From Veillonellaceae bacterium UBA5809 (lineage in GTDB: Bacteria; Bacillota; Negativicutes; Veillonellales; Dialisteraceae), in NCBI GenBank assembly GCA_002417965.1, contig DIDD01000105.1, positions 1 to 11,052 of the forward strand: a DNA stretch of 11,052 nucleotides, written 5' to 3'. The notes under the pieces are model-generated. The model made no database searches, was not told the DNA's origin, and was given only the letters and a program-made list of their open reading frames with translations. Below, in pieces: positions 1 to 7,440 of the stretch; the stretch's first letter is position 1, and each line of letters begins with the position of its first letter. The position numbers and the translations under genes were made by a program.

Positions 1-2360
1 TGTCAATTAAAAGAACGATTACCATAGGAGACAGAAAAAAGAAAGCGGTTCAGGAGGAAGAAAAACCGTTATTTAAACGCAGGCCGAATCCGAAGGGAAA
101 ACACCTGGTGGTGGTGGAGTCACCGGCCAAGGCAAAGACCATTGAACGGATTTTAGGATCTGATTATAAAGTGATGGCATCCATGGGACATCTGAGGGAT
201 CTGCCCCAGCGTACCCTGGGTGTGGATGTAAATCACGGATTTACGCCCCAGTATGTAGATTCAGCGGGGCGGGAAACACTCATTAAAGATCTTCAGAAGG
301 AAGCCAACCGGTCCCGGGATATTCTTCTGGCAACGGACCCTGACCGGGAAGGAGAAGCCATCTCCTGGCATCTGTCGAAGCTGCTGGATGTAAACCCGGA
401 AGATAATGTCAGAATTGCTTTTCATGAAATTACACCGCCGGCCATTAAAGAGGCGGTGCATCATCCTGTGCCCATTGACCTGAACCGGGTGGATGCCCAG
501 CAGGCGCGGCGCGTGCTGGACAGGCTCGTGGGGTATAAGCTGTCCCCGTGGCTCTGGAAGCAGGTTTACCGCGGCTTGTCGGCAGGCCGCGTGCAGTCTG
601 TGGCTGTACGGCTGATTTGTGAAAGAGAAGAGGAAATCAAGGCCTTCAACCCCCAGGAATACTGGACGGTGGAAGGAATCTATGAAACGGCGGACCATGA
701 AAAATTCACGGCCCGCCTGACGGCGGAAAACGGAAAGGAAATTTCCCTTCCCGACAAGGAATCGGCTGACAGGGCCGTCAAAGAACTGGAAAAGCAGGAC
801 GCACAGATCACGTCTGTGACCAAGCAGAAAAAACAGAGAAAGCCCAAGCCGCCTTTTACCACATCGACACTGCAGCAGGACAGTGTCAACCGTCTGGGCT
901 TCGGTTCAAAAAAGACCATGATGGTGGCGCAGATGCTGTATGAAGGCGTGGAAATAGCCGGTATGGGCCATGTGGGCCTGATTACCTATATGCGTACAGA
1001 CTCTGTCCGTATTTCAGATGAGATACAGAAGGAGGCCCTTCCTTATATAGCACAGACCTACGGCGCCCAGTATGTGCCGGAGAAGCCCAACACCTATGTG
1101 CAGTCCAAGGATGCCCAGGATGCCCATGAAGGCATACGGCCCACATCCATGAAGTTTCCCCCGGAGGCTGTGGCCCAGTCTCTGACGAGGGACCAGCTCC
1201 GTCTGTATACACTGATCTGGAACCGTTTCGTCGCCAGCCAGATGGTGCCTCAGCTGTCGCAGAACACATCGGCGCTGCTGCAGTGCGGGAATTTCACACT
1301 GAAGGCCAACGGAACTCATGTGCTGTTTGACGGATTCACTGTAGTGGCATCCTCCAAAGACAAGGAAAAAGAGAAGGAAAAATGGCTGCCTGACCTGGCT
1401 AAGGGACAGACGGTCTCCAACCGGTCCATAGAAGGAGAGCAGCATTTCACATCTCCGCCGCCCAGGTTTACAGAAGCCAGTCTGATTAAAATTATGGAAG
1501 AAAAGGGAATCGGCCGTCCTTCCACCTATGCTCCGATTCTCGACACCATTCAGAAACGGAAATATGTGGAAAAAGAAAGCAAACAGTTCATTCCCACGGA
1601 ACTGGGATTTACCATCGTGAATCTTCTGAAAAAATATTTCGACCGCGTCATCAATGTGGATTTCACGGCCGGACTGGAAACATGGCTGGATAAAATTGCC
1701 GAGGGGAAAGCCTCCTATGCCGAGGTGCTGGGAGGTTTCTACCAGATTTTGAGCGGAGAGCTGAAGAGCGCCGATGAAAGAGCAGCGGAGGATATGAAGG
1801 AGAATCAGGAAGTATCCGATGTGCTCTGTGAGAAATGCGGCGCCCATATGATTGTAAAAATGGGCCGTTACGGGAAATATCTGGCCTGTCCCAACTATCC
1901 CCGGTGCCGCAATATCAAACCTTATCAGAAGGACGGGCAGAAGGAGGAACCGTCTGAGGTGGCCTGTGATAAATGCGGCGCCATGATGATGTACCGCACC
2001 GGCCCCTACGGACGGTATCTGGCCTGCCCGAAATGCAGTGCCACCAAGTCCATTGTCGTGGATACGGGCATTGTATGTCCTTCCTGCAAAAAAGGACACC
2101 TGATCCGCCGCCGGTCGAAAAAAGGCCGTTATTTCTATGGATGCAGCAACTATCCGGAATGCACCATGGCCCTGTGGAACGAGCCGGTGGACAAGTACTG
2201 CCCCGTATGCGGACATATTATGGTGAAGAAGACTTATAAAAACGGCACAGAGAAGATTCTCTGCTCGAATGCGGAATGTCCTACCCTGGAAAAGACCAAA
2301 AGAAAGAAATCGGCTGCCGCAGGGACAGAAGAAAAATCCGGGAAGGAGGAAGGCAGATGA
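1..2360 (+). CDS. topA: DNA topoisomerase I (type IA), start codon cut by the window edge
   Basis: Relaxes negatively supercoiled DNA by passing one strand through a transient break held on a tyrosine. The frame is open to the left edge. Bases 1-2 are 'tg' in frame and followed by TCA ATT AAA, so the true start is probably an ATG (or GTG/TTG) whose first base lies just outside, giving about 786 residues. No ATG, GTG or TTG occurs in frame between there and the GTG at 108, and starting at 108 would cut into the conserved KHLVVVESPAK strand. Using the outside start, the TOPRIM metal-binding motif DPDREGE is at residues 113-119 and the catalytic Tyr is about residue 330 in GLITYMRTDS. The C-terminal part carries four four-cysteine zinc-ribbon modules of the topoisomerase type (from about base 1826 to 2277), then a Lys-rich tail. 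The roughly 36-residue basic N-terminal extension ahead of TOPRIM is unusual. The stop codon overlaps the trmFO start (ATGA). Confidence 0.96.
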   Translation, partial: SIKRTITIGDRKKKAVQEEEKPLFKRRPNPKGKHLVVVESPAKAKTIERILGSDYKVMASMGHLRDLPQRTLGVDVNHGFTPQYVDSAGRETLIKDLQKEANRSRDILLATDPDREGEAISWHLSKLLDVNPEDNVRIAFHEITPPAIKEAVHHPVPIDLNRVDAQQARRVLDRLVGYKLSPWLWKQVYRGLSAGRVQSVAVRLICEREEEIKAFNPQEYWTVEGIYETADHEKFTARLTAENGKEISLPDKESADRAVKELEKQDAQITSVTKQKKQRKPKPPFTTSTLQQDSVNRLGFGSKKTMMVAQMLYEGVEIAGMGHVGLITYMRTDSVRISDEIQKEALPYIAQTYGAQYVPEKPNTYVQSKDAQDAHEGIRPTSMKFPPEAVAQSLTRDQLRLYTLIWNRFVASQMVPQLSQNTSALLQCGNFTLKANGTHVLFDGFTVVASSKDKEKEKEKWLPDLAKGQTVSNRSIEGEQHFTSPPPRFTEASLIKIMEEKGIGRPSTYAPILDTIQKRKYVEKESKQFIPTELGFTIVNLLKKYFDRVINVDFTAGLETWLDKIAEGKASYAEVLGGFYQILSGELKSADERAAEDMKENQEVSDVLCEKCGAHMIVKMGRYGKYLACPNYPRCRNIKPYQKDGQKEEPSEVACDKCGAMMMYRTGPYGRYLACPKCSATKSIVVDTGIVCPSCKKGHLIRRRSKKGRYFYGCSNYPECTMALWNEPVDKYCPVCGHIMVKKTYKNGTEKILCSNAECPTLEKTKRKKSAAAGTEEKSGKEEGR

Positions 2361-3694
2361 CGGAACCGGTGACAGTGATCGGAGCGGGGCTGGCGGGCTC
2401 TGAAGCAGCCTGGCAGCTGGCCCGTCTGGGCATTCCCGTCCGTCTGGCGGAAATGCGTCCTCTCCGCCGTTCGCCGGCTCACGGGACAGACTGCTTTGCG
2501 GAACTGGTCTGCAGTAACTCCCTGAGGGCTGCCGCCCTGACCAATGCCGTGGGCCTTCTGAAGGAAGAAATGCGCCGCATGGGTTCCCTGATCATGGCCT
2601 GCGCTGATGCCCACCAGGTGCCGGCGGGAGGAGCCCTTGCCGTGGACCGTATGGGATACGCACGGGCAGTTACGGAAGCGGTCAGAAGTCATCCTCTCAT
2701 AGAAATTGCGGAAGAAGAATGCAGCGTTATTCCTGAAACGGGGATCGTCATTGTGGCGACAGGACCGCTGACAGACGGAGCCATGGCGGAATCCGTGGCC
2801 CGGTTCTGCGGTGAGGAAAGTTTCCATTTCTATGATGCCGCCGCGCCCATTGTCTATAAGGATTCACTGGACGCCGGCAGAATCTACAGGGCATCCCGTT
2901 ATGGAAAGGGAGAAGCCGCCTACCTGAACTGCCCCATGAACCGGGAGGAATATCAGGCGTTCCGGGAAGCCCTGTGCATAGCGGAAACAGCGGACATTCA
3001 CGGATTTGAAAATAAAAAAGTATTTGAGGCCTGTATGCCCATTGAAGTCATGGCGGCGCGGGGAGAGGACACCATGCGCTTCGGTCCCCTGAAGCCGGTG
3101 GGGCTTCCCGATCCGGCTACGGGAGAGGAGCCCTACGCGGTGGTGCAGCTCCGGCAGGACAACGGGGAGGGGACGCTGTATAATATAGTAGGATTCCAGA
3201 CCCATCTGAAATGGGGAGAACAGCGCCGCGTGTTCGGGATGATTCCCGGTCTGGCCGGGGCTGAATATGCCCGTTACGGAGTCATGCACCGGAACAGTTA
3301 TATCGATTCGCCCCGTGTGCTGCGGGCTACCATGGAGTCCCGGAAGCGGGAGGGCCTTTTTTTTGCCGGCCAGATGACCGGTGTGGAGGGATACGTGGAA
3401 TCCGCCGCATCAGGACTGGCAGCGGGTCTTTCAGCGGCGGCCCGCGCGGTGGGCGGCGTGCCCGGGGCATTCCCTGCAGAAACGGCCCACGGAGCGCTGT
3501 TCCGTTATATTTCCTCTTATGAAGGCCGCAGTTTCCAGCCTATGAATGTTAATTTCGGGCTTTTCCCGCCCCTGGAAAAAAGAGTGCCCAAAAAAGAGAA
3601 AAATTCCGTTCTGGCGGAGCGGGCATTGTCGGCTCTGCGGGAATTTGCTGACAGGAGGCATTATGTTTACAGCGACAACCATACTGGCCGTTAA
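2357..3694 (+). CDS. trmFO: Methylenetetrahydrofolate-tRNA-(uracil-5-)-methyltransferase TrmFO
   Basis: FAD enzyme that makes 5-methyluridine at position 54 in the T loop of tRNAs, taking carbon from methylene-tetrahydrofolate rather than from SAM. The ATG at 2357 is chosen because it overlaps the topA stop (ATGA), has a GGAGG seven bases upstream (2345-2349), and opens directly into the Rossmann strand VTVIGAGLAGSEAA with GAGLAG at residues 9-14. The upstream ATG at 2276 would add 27 residues that are only topA sequence read in another frame. The product is 445 residues, close to the usual 435-450. Cys52 in LVCSNSLR and Cys226 in FEACMPIEV match the two redox/catalytic cysteines described for the Bacillus subtilis enzyme. 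The GQMTGVEGYVES motif near the C-terminus is also typical. The last 10 codons run into hslV (32-base overlap), and this part covers the hslV ribosome binding site. Confidence 0.96.
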   Translation: MTEPVTVIGAGLAGSEAAWQLARLGIPVRLAEMRPLRRSPAHGTDCFAELVCSNSLRAAALTNAVGLLKEEMRRMGSLIMACADAHQVPAGGALAVDRMGYARAVTEAVRSHPLIEIAEEECSVIPETGIVIVATGPLTDGAMAESVARFCGEESFHFYDAAAPIVYKDSLDAGRIYRASRYGKGEAAYLNCPMNREEYQAFREALCIAETADIHGFENKKVFEACMPIEVMAARGEDTMRFGPLKPVGLPDPATGEEPYAVVQLRQDNGEGTLYNIVGFQTHLKWGEQRRVFGMIPGLAGAEYARYGVMHRNSYIDSPRVLRATMESRKREGLFFAGQMTGVEGYVESAASGLAAGLSAAARAVGGVPGAFPAETAHGALFRYISSYEGRSFQPMNVNFGLFPPLEKRVPKKEKNSVLAERALSALREFADRRHYVYSDNHTGR

Positions 3695-4193
3695 AAAAGA
3701 CGGCCATACAGCCGTGGCCGGAGACGGTCAGGTAACCATGGGCAATGCGGTGATCATGAAAAATACAGCCAGAAAGGTGAGACGGCTTTATCACGGAAAA
3801 GTGATTGCCGGATTTGCCGGATCCGTGGCTGATGCATTTGCCCTGTTTGATAAATTTGAGGCCCGTCTGACAGACTGCAGCGGCAATCTGGTAAGGGCGG
3901 CCGTGGAATTTGCCAAGGAGTGGCGGCGTGACAGGGTTCTGCAGAAACTGGAAGCCCTGCTGATCATGACAGACGGGGAAAATCTTTTTCTCATATCCGG
4001 AAGCGGAGAAGTCATTGAACCGGACGACGGCATTCTGGCTATCGGATCAGGGGGGAATTATGCCCTCGCAGCCGCGCGGGCCCTGGTGCAGAATACGGAC
4101 ATGAGCGCCCGTGAAATTGCGGAGAAATCTCTTCATATCGCAGGAGATATCTGTGTTTATACAAACCATAATGTCATTGTGGAGGAACTATGA
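3663..4193 (+). CDS. hslV: ATP-dependent protease subunit HslV (ClpQ), N-terminal threonine peptidase
   Basis: Proteasome-beta-like peptidase that stacks as two hexamer rings and degrades proteins fed to it by HslU. The ATG at 3663 follows AGGAGG (3653-3658) by four bases and gives 176 residues, the usual size. The more upstream ATG at 3546 would add 39 residues of out-of-frame trmFO sequence. The protein begins MFTATTI. By homology the active-site nucleophile is Thr5, exposed after removal of a four-residue MFTA prosegment; Bacillus subtilis ClpQ instead uses an N-terminal serine. Other family marks are AGDGQVTMGN, ARKVRRLY, VIAGFAGSVADAF, IAIGSGGNYALAAARAL and the C-terminal GDICVYTNHNVIVEEL. 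It overlaps trmFO by 32 bases and hslU by four (ATGA), so the peptidase and its ATPase should be made from one message in coupled fashion. Confidence 0.96.
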   Translation: MFTATTILAVKKDGHTAVAGDGQVTMGNAVIMKNTARKVRRLYHGKVIAGFAGSVADAFALFDKFEARLTDCSGNLVRAAVEFAKEWRRDRVLQKLEALLIMTDGENLFLISGSGEVIEPDDGILAIGSGGNYALAAARALVQNTDMSAREIAEKSLHIAGDICVYTNHNVIVEEL

Positions 4194-5566
4194 AAAATTT
4201 GACGCCCCGGCAGATTGTTGAACAGCTGGATCAATATATCATCGGGCAGACTGAAGCCAAGAAATCGGTGGCGGTGGCTTTGCGGAACCGCTGGAGAAGC
4301 ATGCAGCTTCCGCCTGAAATGGAAGAGGAAGTCATTCCGAAAAATATTCTTCTTATCGGCCCCACCGGTGTCGGGAAAACAGAAATCGCAAGGCGCATCG
4401 CCAAACTGACGGATGCTCCTTTTGTCAAAGTGGAAGCTACCAAGTACACGGAAGTCGGCTATGTGGGCCGGGATGTGGAATCCATGATCCGCGATCTGGC
4501 GGAAGAGGCCGTACGCATGGTCAGAACCCGGGAAGCGGAAAAACATGGAGCGGAAGCAGAAGAAGCCGCTGTTGTAAAAATTGCGGATATTCTCTGGCCG
4601 GGAAGAAAGAAAGAGGAAACCCGCAATCCCATGGAAATTATTTTCGGGGAGAAAAAAGGGCAGACACCGCAGATTGCTTCCGATCCTGTGAGAGATGAAA
4701 AGAGGAAGGCCCTCATGGACCGGATCCGCAGCGGTGAACTGGACAGCCGCACGCTGGAGATAGAAGTGCCTGAAAACAGCGGACAGGCACTGGGGTCCAT
4801 CTATGGGGACAATGAAAATATGAACCAGCTGTCCAGAATGTTTTCCTCCATGATGCCCAAAAAAATGAAAAAAAGAAAAATGACCGTCCGGGCCGCCAGA
4901 AAATTTTTCCGTGAAGAAGCGGCAGCCCAGATGGTGGATATGGAGACAGTGGCGGAAAAAGCCGTGGAAGCAGCGGAAAAAAGAGGCATTGTCTTCATTG
5001 ACGAAATTGATAAAGTGGCGGGGCGCAGCGCCTCCTCCGGCCCGGATGTATCCCGGGAAGGGGTGCAGAGGGATATTCTTCCCATTGTGGAAGGCGCCAC
5101 GGTCAAGACCAAGTATGGCCCGGTTAAGACGGATCATATCCTCTTCATGGCAGCCGGAGCCTTCCATGTGTCCAAGCCAAGCGATCTCATTCCCGAGCTG
5201 CAGGGGCGGTTCCCTATCCGGGTGGAACTGAAAAGCCTGACAAAAGAAGATTTCCGCCGCATTCTGACAGAACCGAGACAGGCTCTGATCCGCCAGTATA
5301 CAGCCCTGCTGGAGACGGAAGGTGTGCACATCTCCTTCGGAGAAGATGCGCTGGATGAGGTGGCGGATATGGCATGCCGCGTCAATTCTGAAACAGAGGA
5401 TATCGGTGCGCGCCGCCTTTACACCATGATGGAGCGTCTTTTGGAGGATATTTCTTTTGAAGCCCCTGATCTGGAAGAAAAGGAACTCCGTATTGACCGT
5501 CAGTTTGTGAAGGACAGACTGTCACAGGCTGCTGAAAATATGGATATCAGCCAGTATATTTTATAA
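4190..5566 (+). CDS. hslU: ATP-dependent protease ATPase subunit HslU (ClpY)
   Basis: AAA+ unfoldase that docks on HslV, unfolds substrates and allosterically switches on the peptidase. It has 458 residues. Walker A is GPTGVGKT at 57-64, the pore loop GYVGRD at 90-95, and Walker B VFIDEID at 268-274; the GAR-type sensor-2 region EDIGARRLYTMMERLLEDISFE lies near the C-terminus. The region between Walker A and B (roughly residues 105-245) is the substrate-handling I domain, highly charged and low in conservation as expected. The C-terminus ends DISQYIL, matching the tail that inserts between HslV subunits to activate them, so the gene appears complete and functional. The start overlaps the hslV stop, with GGAGG at 4181-4185. 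The gene is followed at once by a strong terminator. No codY follows, unlike the B. subtilis cluster. Confidence 0.97.
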   Translation: MKNLTPRQIVEQLDQYIIGQTEAKKSVAVALRNRWRSMQLPPEMEEEVIPKNILLIGPTGVGKTEIARRIAKLTDAPFVKVEATKYTEVGYVGRDVESMIRDLAEEAVRMVRTREAEKHGAEAEEAAVVKIADILWPGRKKEETRNPMEIIFGEKKGQTPQIASDPVRDEKRKALMDRIRSGELDSRTLEIEVPENSGQALGSIYGDNENMNQLSRMFSSMMPKKMKKRKMTVRAARKFFREEAAAQMVDMETVAEKAVEAAEKRGIVFIDEIDKVAGRSASSGPDVSREGVQRDILPIVEGATVKTKYGPVKTDHILFMAAGAFHVSKPSDLIPELQGRFPIRVELKSLTKEDFRRILTEPRQALIRQYTALLETEGVHISFGEDALDEVADMACRVNSETEDIGARRLYTMMERLLEDISFEAPDLEEKELRIDRQFVKDRLSQAAENMDISQYIL

Positions 5567-5570
5567 GAAC

Positions 5571-5613
5571 AAAGCCGGTTTCCAGTGCCTGCAGGCGCTG
5601 GGAACCGGCTTTT
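5571..5613 (+). terminator. Rho-independent terminator of the topA-trmFO-hslVU operon
   Basis: Starts four bases after the hslU stop. The arms 5571-5589 and 5594-5612 pair over 19 positions with only two G-T wobbles, leaving the loop TGCA. The outer ten pairs (AAAGCCGGTT with AACCGGCTTT) are perfect. A short T run (5610-5613) follows the GC-rich part. The stem is long and stable; the T tract is short, so some read-through is possible. Confidence 0.85.
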
Positions 5614-5652
5614 CCGCGCAGAGAAAGAAACAGGCGGGCGGCGGAAAAAACA

Positions 5653-5684
5653 ATGTTAATTCCGATAATATAACAGGTTGACGA
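5653..5684 (+). promoter_or_regulatory. Candidate BirA operator upstream of birA-bioY
   Basis: The Firmicutes BirA box, as I recall it, is TTGTTAACC, a spacer of about 14-16, then GGTTAACAA. Here ATGTTAATT (5653-5661) matches the left half at 6 of 9 positions and GGTTGACGA (5676-5684) the right half at 7 of 9, with a 14-base spacer. The right half covers the -35 box of the birA promoter, so bound holo-BirA would block RNA polymerase. The match is imperfect and the dyad between the two halves is weak. The support is position, spacing and the fact that the downstream gene encodes a BirA with a DNA-binding domain. Confidence 0.45.
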
Positions 5685-5706
5685 ATAGATGGAGGGTCAT
5701 TATAAT
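5678..5706 (+). promoter_or_regulatory. Sigma-A promoter of birA-bioY
   Basis: TTGACG at 5678-5683 and a perfect TATAAT at 5701-5706, separated by exactly 17 bases. AT-rich sequence lies upstream of the -35 box (5645-5675). Transcription would start near 5713, leaving a leader of only about 23 bases before the birA ATG. That is too short for a riboswitch, so control would have to be by a DNA-binding repressor. Confidence 0.85.
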
Positions 5707-5735
5707 GAATAAATAGAAATTAAGGGAGGACGTCT

Positions 5736-6716
5736 ATGAGAAACGAGATTCTGGAATATTTTCGGAAGGCTAACGGACAGTTTGTATCGGGACAGCAGAT
5801 TTCAGCAGATTTAAATGTATCCCGTACGGCCATTTGGAAACACATTAACATTTTAAAAGCACGTGGATATATTTTTGAATCAAGCACGCGCAAGGGATAC
5901 CGGCTGATTTACGCCCCGAATCTGCTGACGCCTTTAGAGCTGACAGGCGTTCTCCGGACAGAGTCCTTCGGACGGCATATCGTTTACATGGAATCTGCCA
6001 GCTCCACCAATGAAGAAGCCAAAATCCGCGCCCGCAGGGGAGCGGAAGAGGGTACGCTGGTGATTGCGGAGGAGCAGGTGACAGGACACGGAAGACTGAC
6101 AAGGGGCTTTTATTCCCCGTATGCAAAGGGGATCTGGTGTTCCCTCATACTCCGGCCTCATTTCCTTCCCATGGAAGCGGCGAAATCCACGCTTCTCGCC
6201 GCCGTGGGAGTATGCCGCGGCCTCCGGCGGGCGGGACTGGAATGCGGCATTAAATGGCCCAATGATATTCTCTGCCAGGGGAAAAAGGTGGTGGGCATAC
6301 TTACGGAGATGTCCGCTTCCATGGAAAAGATTGATTATATTATCATGGGCATCGGCATCAATACAGGAATCCGTAAAAAAGAATTCCCCGAAGATATCCG
6401 GGATACGGCCACATCTCTTCTTCTGGAAGGCATCCATACGCCGAGAAAAGAAGTGCTGGCGTCGATTTTGGGAGAACTGGAGAAGGAATATCAGCTGGCG
6501 GAGAGCCAGGGGTTTGCACCGGTCCTGGAGGACTGGAAGAAGCTGTCAGTGACACTGGGACAGCGTGTCCAGGTGATTTCCTGCGATGACCGGTATACGG
6601 GAACAGCCGTGGATATTGACCGTGACGGATGTCTTCTTGTAGATACGGGAACAAAGACAGAACGGGTTCTGGCAGGAGATGTGTCAATCCGTCCTGCCGA
6701 AGACCGGGAGGCCTGA
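5736..6716 (+). CDS. birA: Bifunctional biotin-[acetyl-CoA-carboxylase] ligase / biotin operon repressor BirA
   Basis: Activates biotin with ATP to biotinyl-5'-AMP, transfers it to the lysine of biotin carboxyl carrier domains, and as the holo dimer represses biotin genes. The 326-residue protein starts at an ATG six bases after GGAGG (5725-5729). Residues 1-60 form a winged helix-turn-helix (ISADLNVSRTAIWKHINIL, wing SSTRKGYRL), which marks it as a regulator and not only a ligase. The catalytic domain follows, with SSTNEEA near residue 90, the adenylate-binding loop GHGRLTR at 117-123, KWPND at 173-177, and KVVGILTEM from Lys184. A C-terminal SH3-like domain ends the protein (from about residue 270, TLGQRVQVISCDDRYTGTAVDID). 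The loop has His where Escherichia coli has Arg116 of GRGRRGR; the Arg equivalent to E. coli Arg118 is kept. bioY begins directly after the stop codon. Confidence 0.95.
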   Translation: MRNEILEYFRKANGQFVSGQQISADLNVSRTAIWKHINILKARGYIFESSTRKGYRLIYAPNLLTPLELTGVLRTESFGRHIVYMESASSTNEEAKIRARRGAEEGTLVIAEEQVTGHGRLTRGFYSPYAKGIWCSLILRPHFLPMEAAKSTLLAAVGVCRGLRRAGLECGIKWPNDILCQGKKVVGILTEMSASMEKIDYIIMGIGINTGIRKKEFPEDIRDTATSLLLEGIHTPRKEVLASILGELEKEYQLAESQGFAPVLEDWKKLSVTLGQRVQVISCDDRYTGTAVDIDRDGCLLVDTGTKTERVLAGDVSIRPAEDREA

Positions 6717-7289
6717 ATGATGGAGAGACGGCAGCAGCTGGTGAATTCCATCATGGCAGCCATTTTTGCAGCGCTCATGGGAATTTTGTCCCAGTTTTCC
6801 GTTCCCATAGGGGCGGTTCCGGTGACACTGCAGACATTGATTGCCTCTCTGGCAGGAATTGTCCTGGGAAGAAAATGGGGGACTGTCAGTGTGGCGGTCT
6901 GGATTTTAGTGGGCGTGTTCGGCGTTCCTGTTTTTGCCAACGCCCGTTCGGGTCCGGCTGTGCTTTTCAGTCCTACCGGCGGATATATTATAGGATTTCT
7001 TCTGATTTCATGGATCAGCGGGACATGGATCCGGCGGAACCGTCCCTTCTGGATGAATTATCTCACATCGGTTCTGTCAGTGGCGCTGTGTTATGCCTTC
7101 GGACTGGCGGTATTCGTTTTATATTTCAGGTATGGTCTTCACAAGGACATGACGCTGGTGCAGGCCCTGGTTCTGACGGTGCTTCCTTTTTTCCCTTTTG
7201 ATCTGATAAAAATGGTGATTTCCGTGACGTTGGGCCTGAAGGTGAGGCAGGCCCTCATTATGGCCGGGTTTGTCCGGGAAGAACGGTAG
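6717..7289 (+). CDS. bioY: Biotin transporter BioY (ECF S component)
   Basis: Membrane substrate-binding component for biotin uptake. It has 190 residues, mostly hydrophobic, consistent with six membrane helices. Family marks are PVTLQTLIASLAGIVLG near residue 35, the loop FANARSGPAVLFSPTGGYIIGF around residues 73-97, and a C-terminal PFFPFDLIKM segment. The frame opens with two ATGs: 6717, which immediately follows the birA TGA, and 6720. GGAGG at 6707-6711 is five bases from the first and eight from the second, so 6720 may be the real start. Zero spacing to birA means one operon under the BirA-controlled promoter. No bioM/bioN-like ATPase or EcfT is present here, so the protein either works with the shared ECF energising module encoded elsewhere or alone. 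Confidence 0.95.
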   Translation: MMERRQQLVNSIMAAIFAALMGILSQFSVPIGAVPVTLQTLIASLAGIVLGRKWGTVSVAVWILVGVFGVPVFANARSGPAVLFSPTGGYIIGFLLISWISGTWIRRNRPFWMNYLTSVLSVALCYAFGLAVFVLYFRYGLHKDMTLVQALVLTVLPFFPFDLIKMVISVTLGLKVRQALIMAGFVREER

Positions 7290-7440
7290 TAACGGGCTGC
7301 TTTCAGTCAGCCTCCGGAAGAGAATGGAAAAAATCATCAAAAAAATTTATTTACATATTGATTTTCTTCCCGTTTTATGGTCAAATGAGACGTATGTAAA
7401 AAACAAAGGCTCATGAGGAGTCAATGGGGAGGACCCTGTA
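7290..7440 (+). other. bioY-coaX intergenic region, weak signals only
   Basis: Contains a modest hairpin just after bioY (GGCTG 7295-7299 with CAGCC 7308-7312, eight-base loop) that lacks a T run and is not a convincing terminator. It also has an AT-rich stretch at 7326-7370. Two poor promoter candidates exist: TTTACA 7350-7355 with TTTTAT 7373-7378, and TTGATT 7358-7363 with TCAAAT 7381-7386, each spaced 17 but with degenerate boxes. coaX may therefore be read from the birA promoter, from a weak local promoter, or both. Confidence 0.4.
7326..7370. repeat. Imperfect AT-rich inverted repeat upstream of coaX
   Basis: GGAAAAAATCA (7326-7336) is nearly the reverse complement of TGATTTTCTTCC (7359-7370), with one extra C and a 22-base spacer. 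It could be a weak stem in the coaX leader or a protein-binding dyad overlapping the weak promoter candidates. AT-rich composition makes a chance match possible. Confidence 0.3.

Noticed and set aside
1014..2216. 400-residue open frame on the minus strand inside topA
   Set aside because: It is antisense to a conserved gene, has no ribosome binding site or family features, and reflects codon bias of topA.
2276..2356. Upstream ATG that would lengthen TrmFO by 27 residues
   Set aside because: The added residues are topA sequence in another frame. The ATG at 2357 has a good ribosome binding site and opens directly into the FAD-binding strand.
3546..3662. Upstream ATG that would lengthen HslV by 39 residues
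   Set aside because: It lies in trmFO, and it would bury the N-terminal threonine that must be exposed for activity.
4157..5329. 390-residue open frame on the minus strand inside hslU
   Set aside because: Antisense shadow of hslU with unlikely composition (rich in His, Phe and Cys) and no recognisable domain.
7290..7440. Riboswitch in the coaX leader
   Set aside because: No conserved riboswitch core is recognisable; only a weak hairpin and an AT-rich inverted repeat are present.
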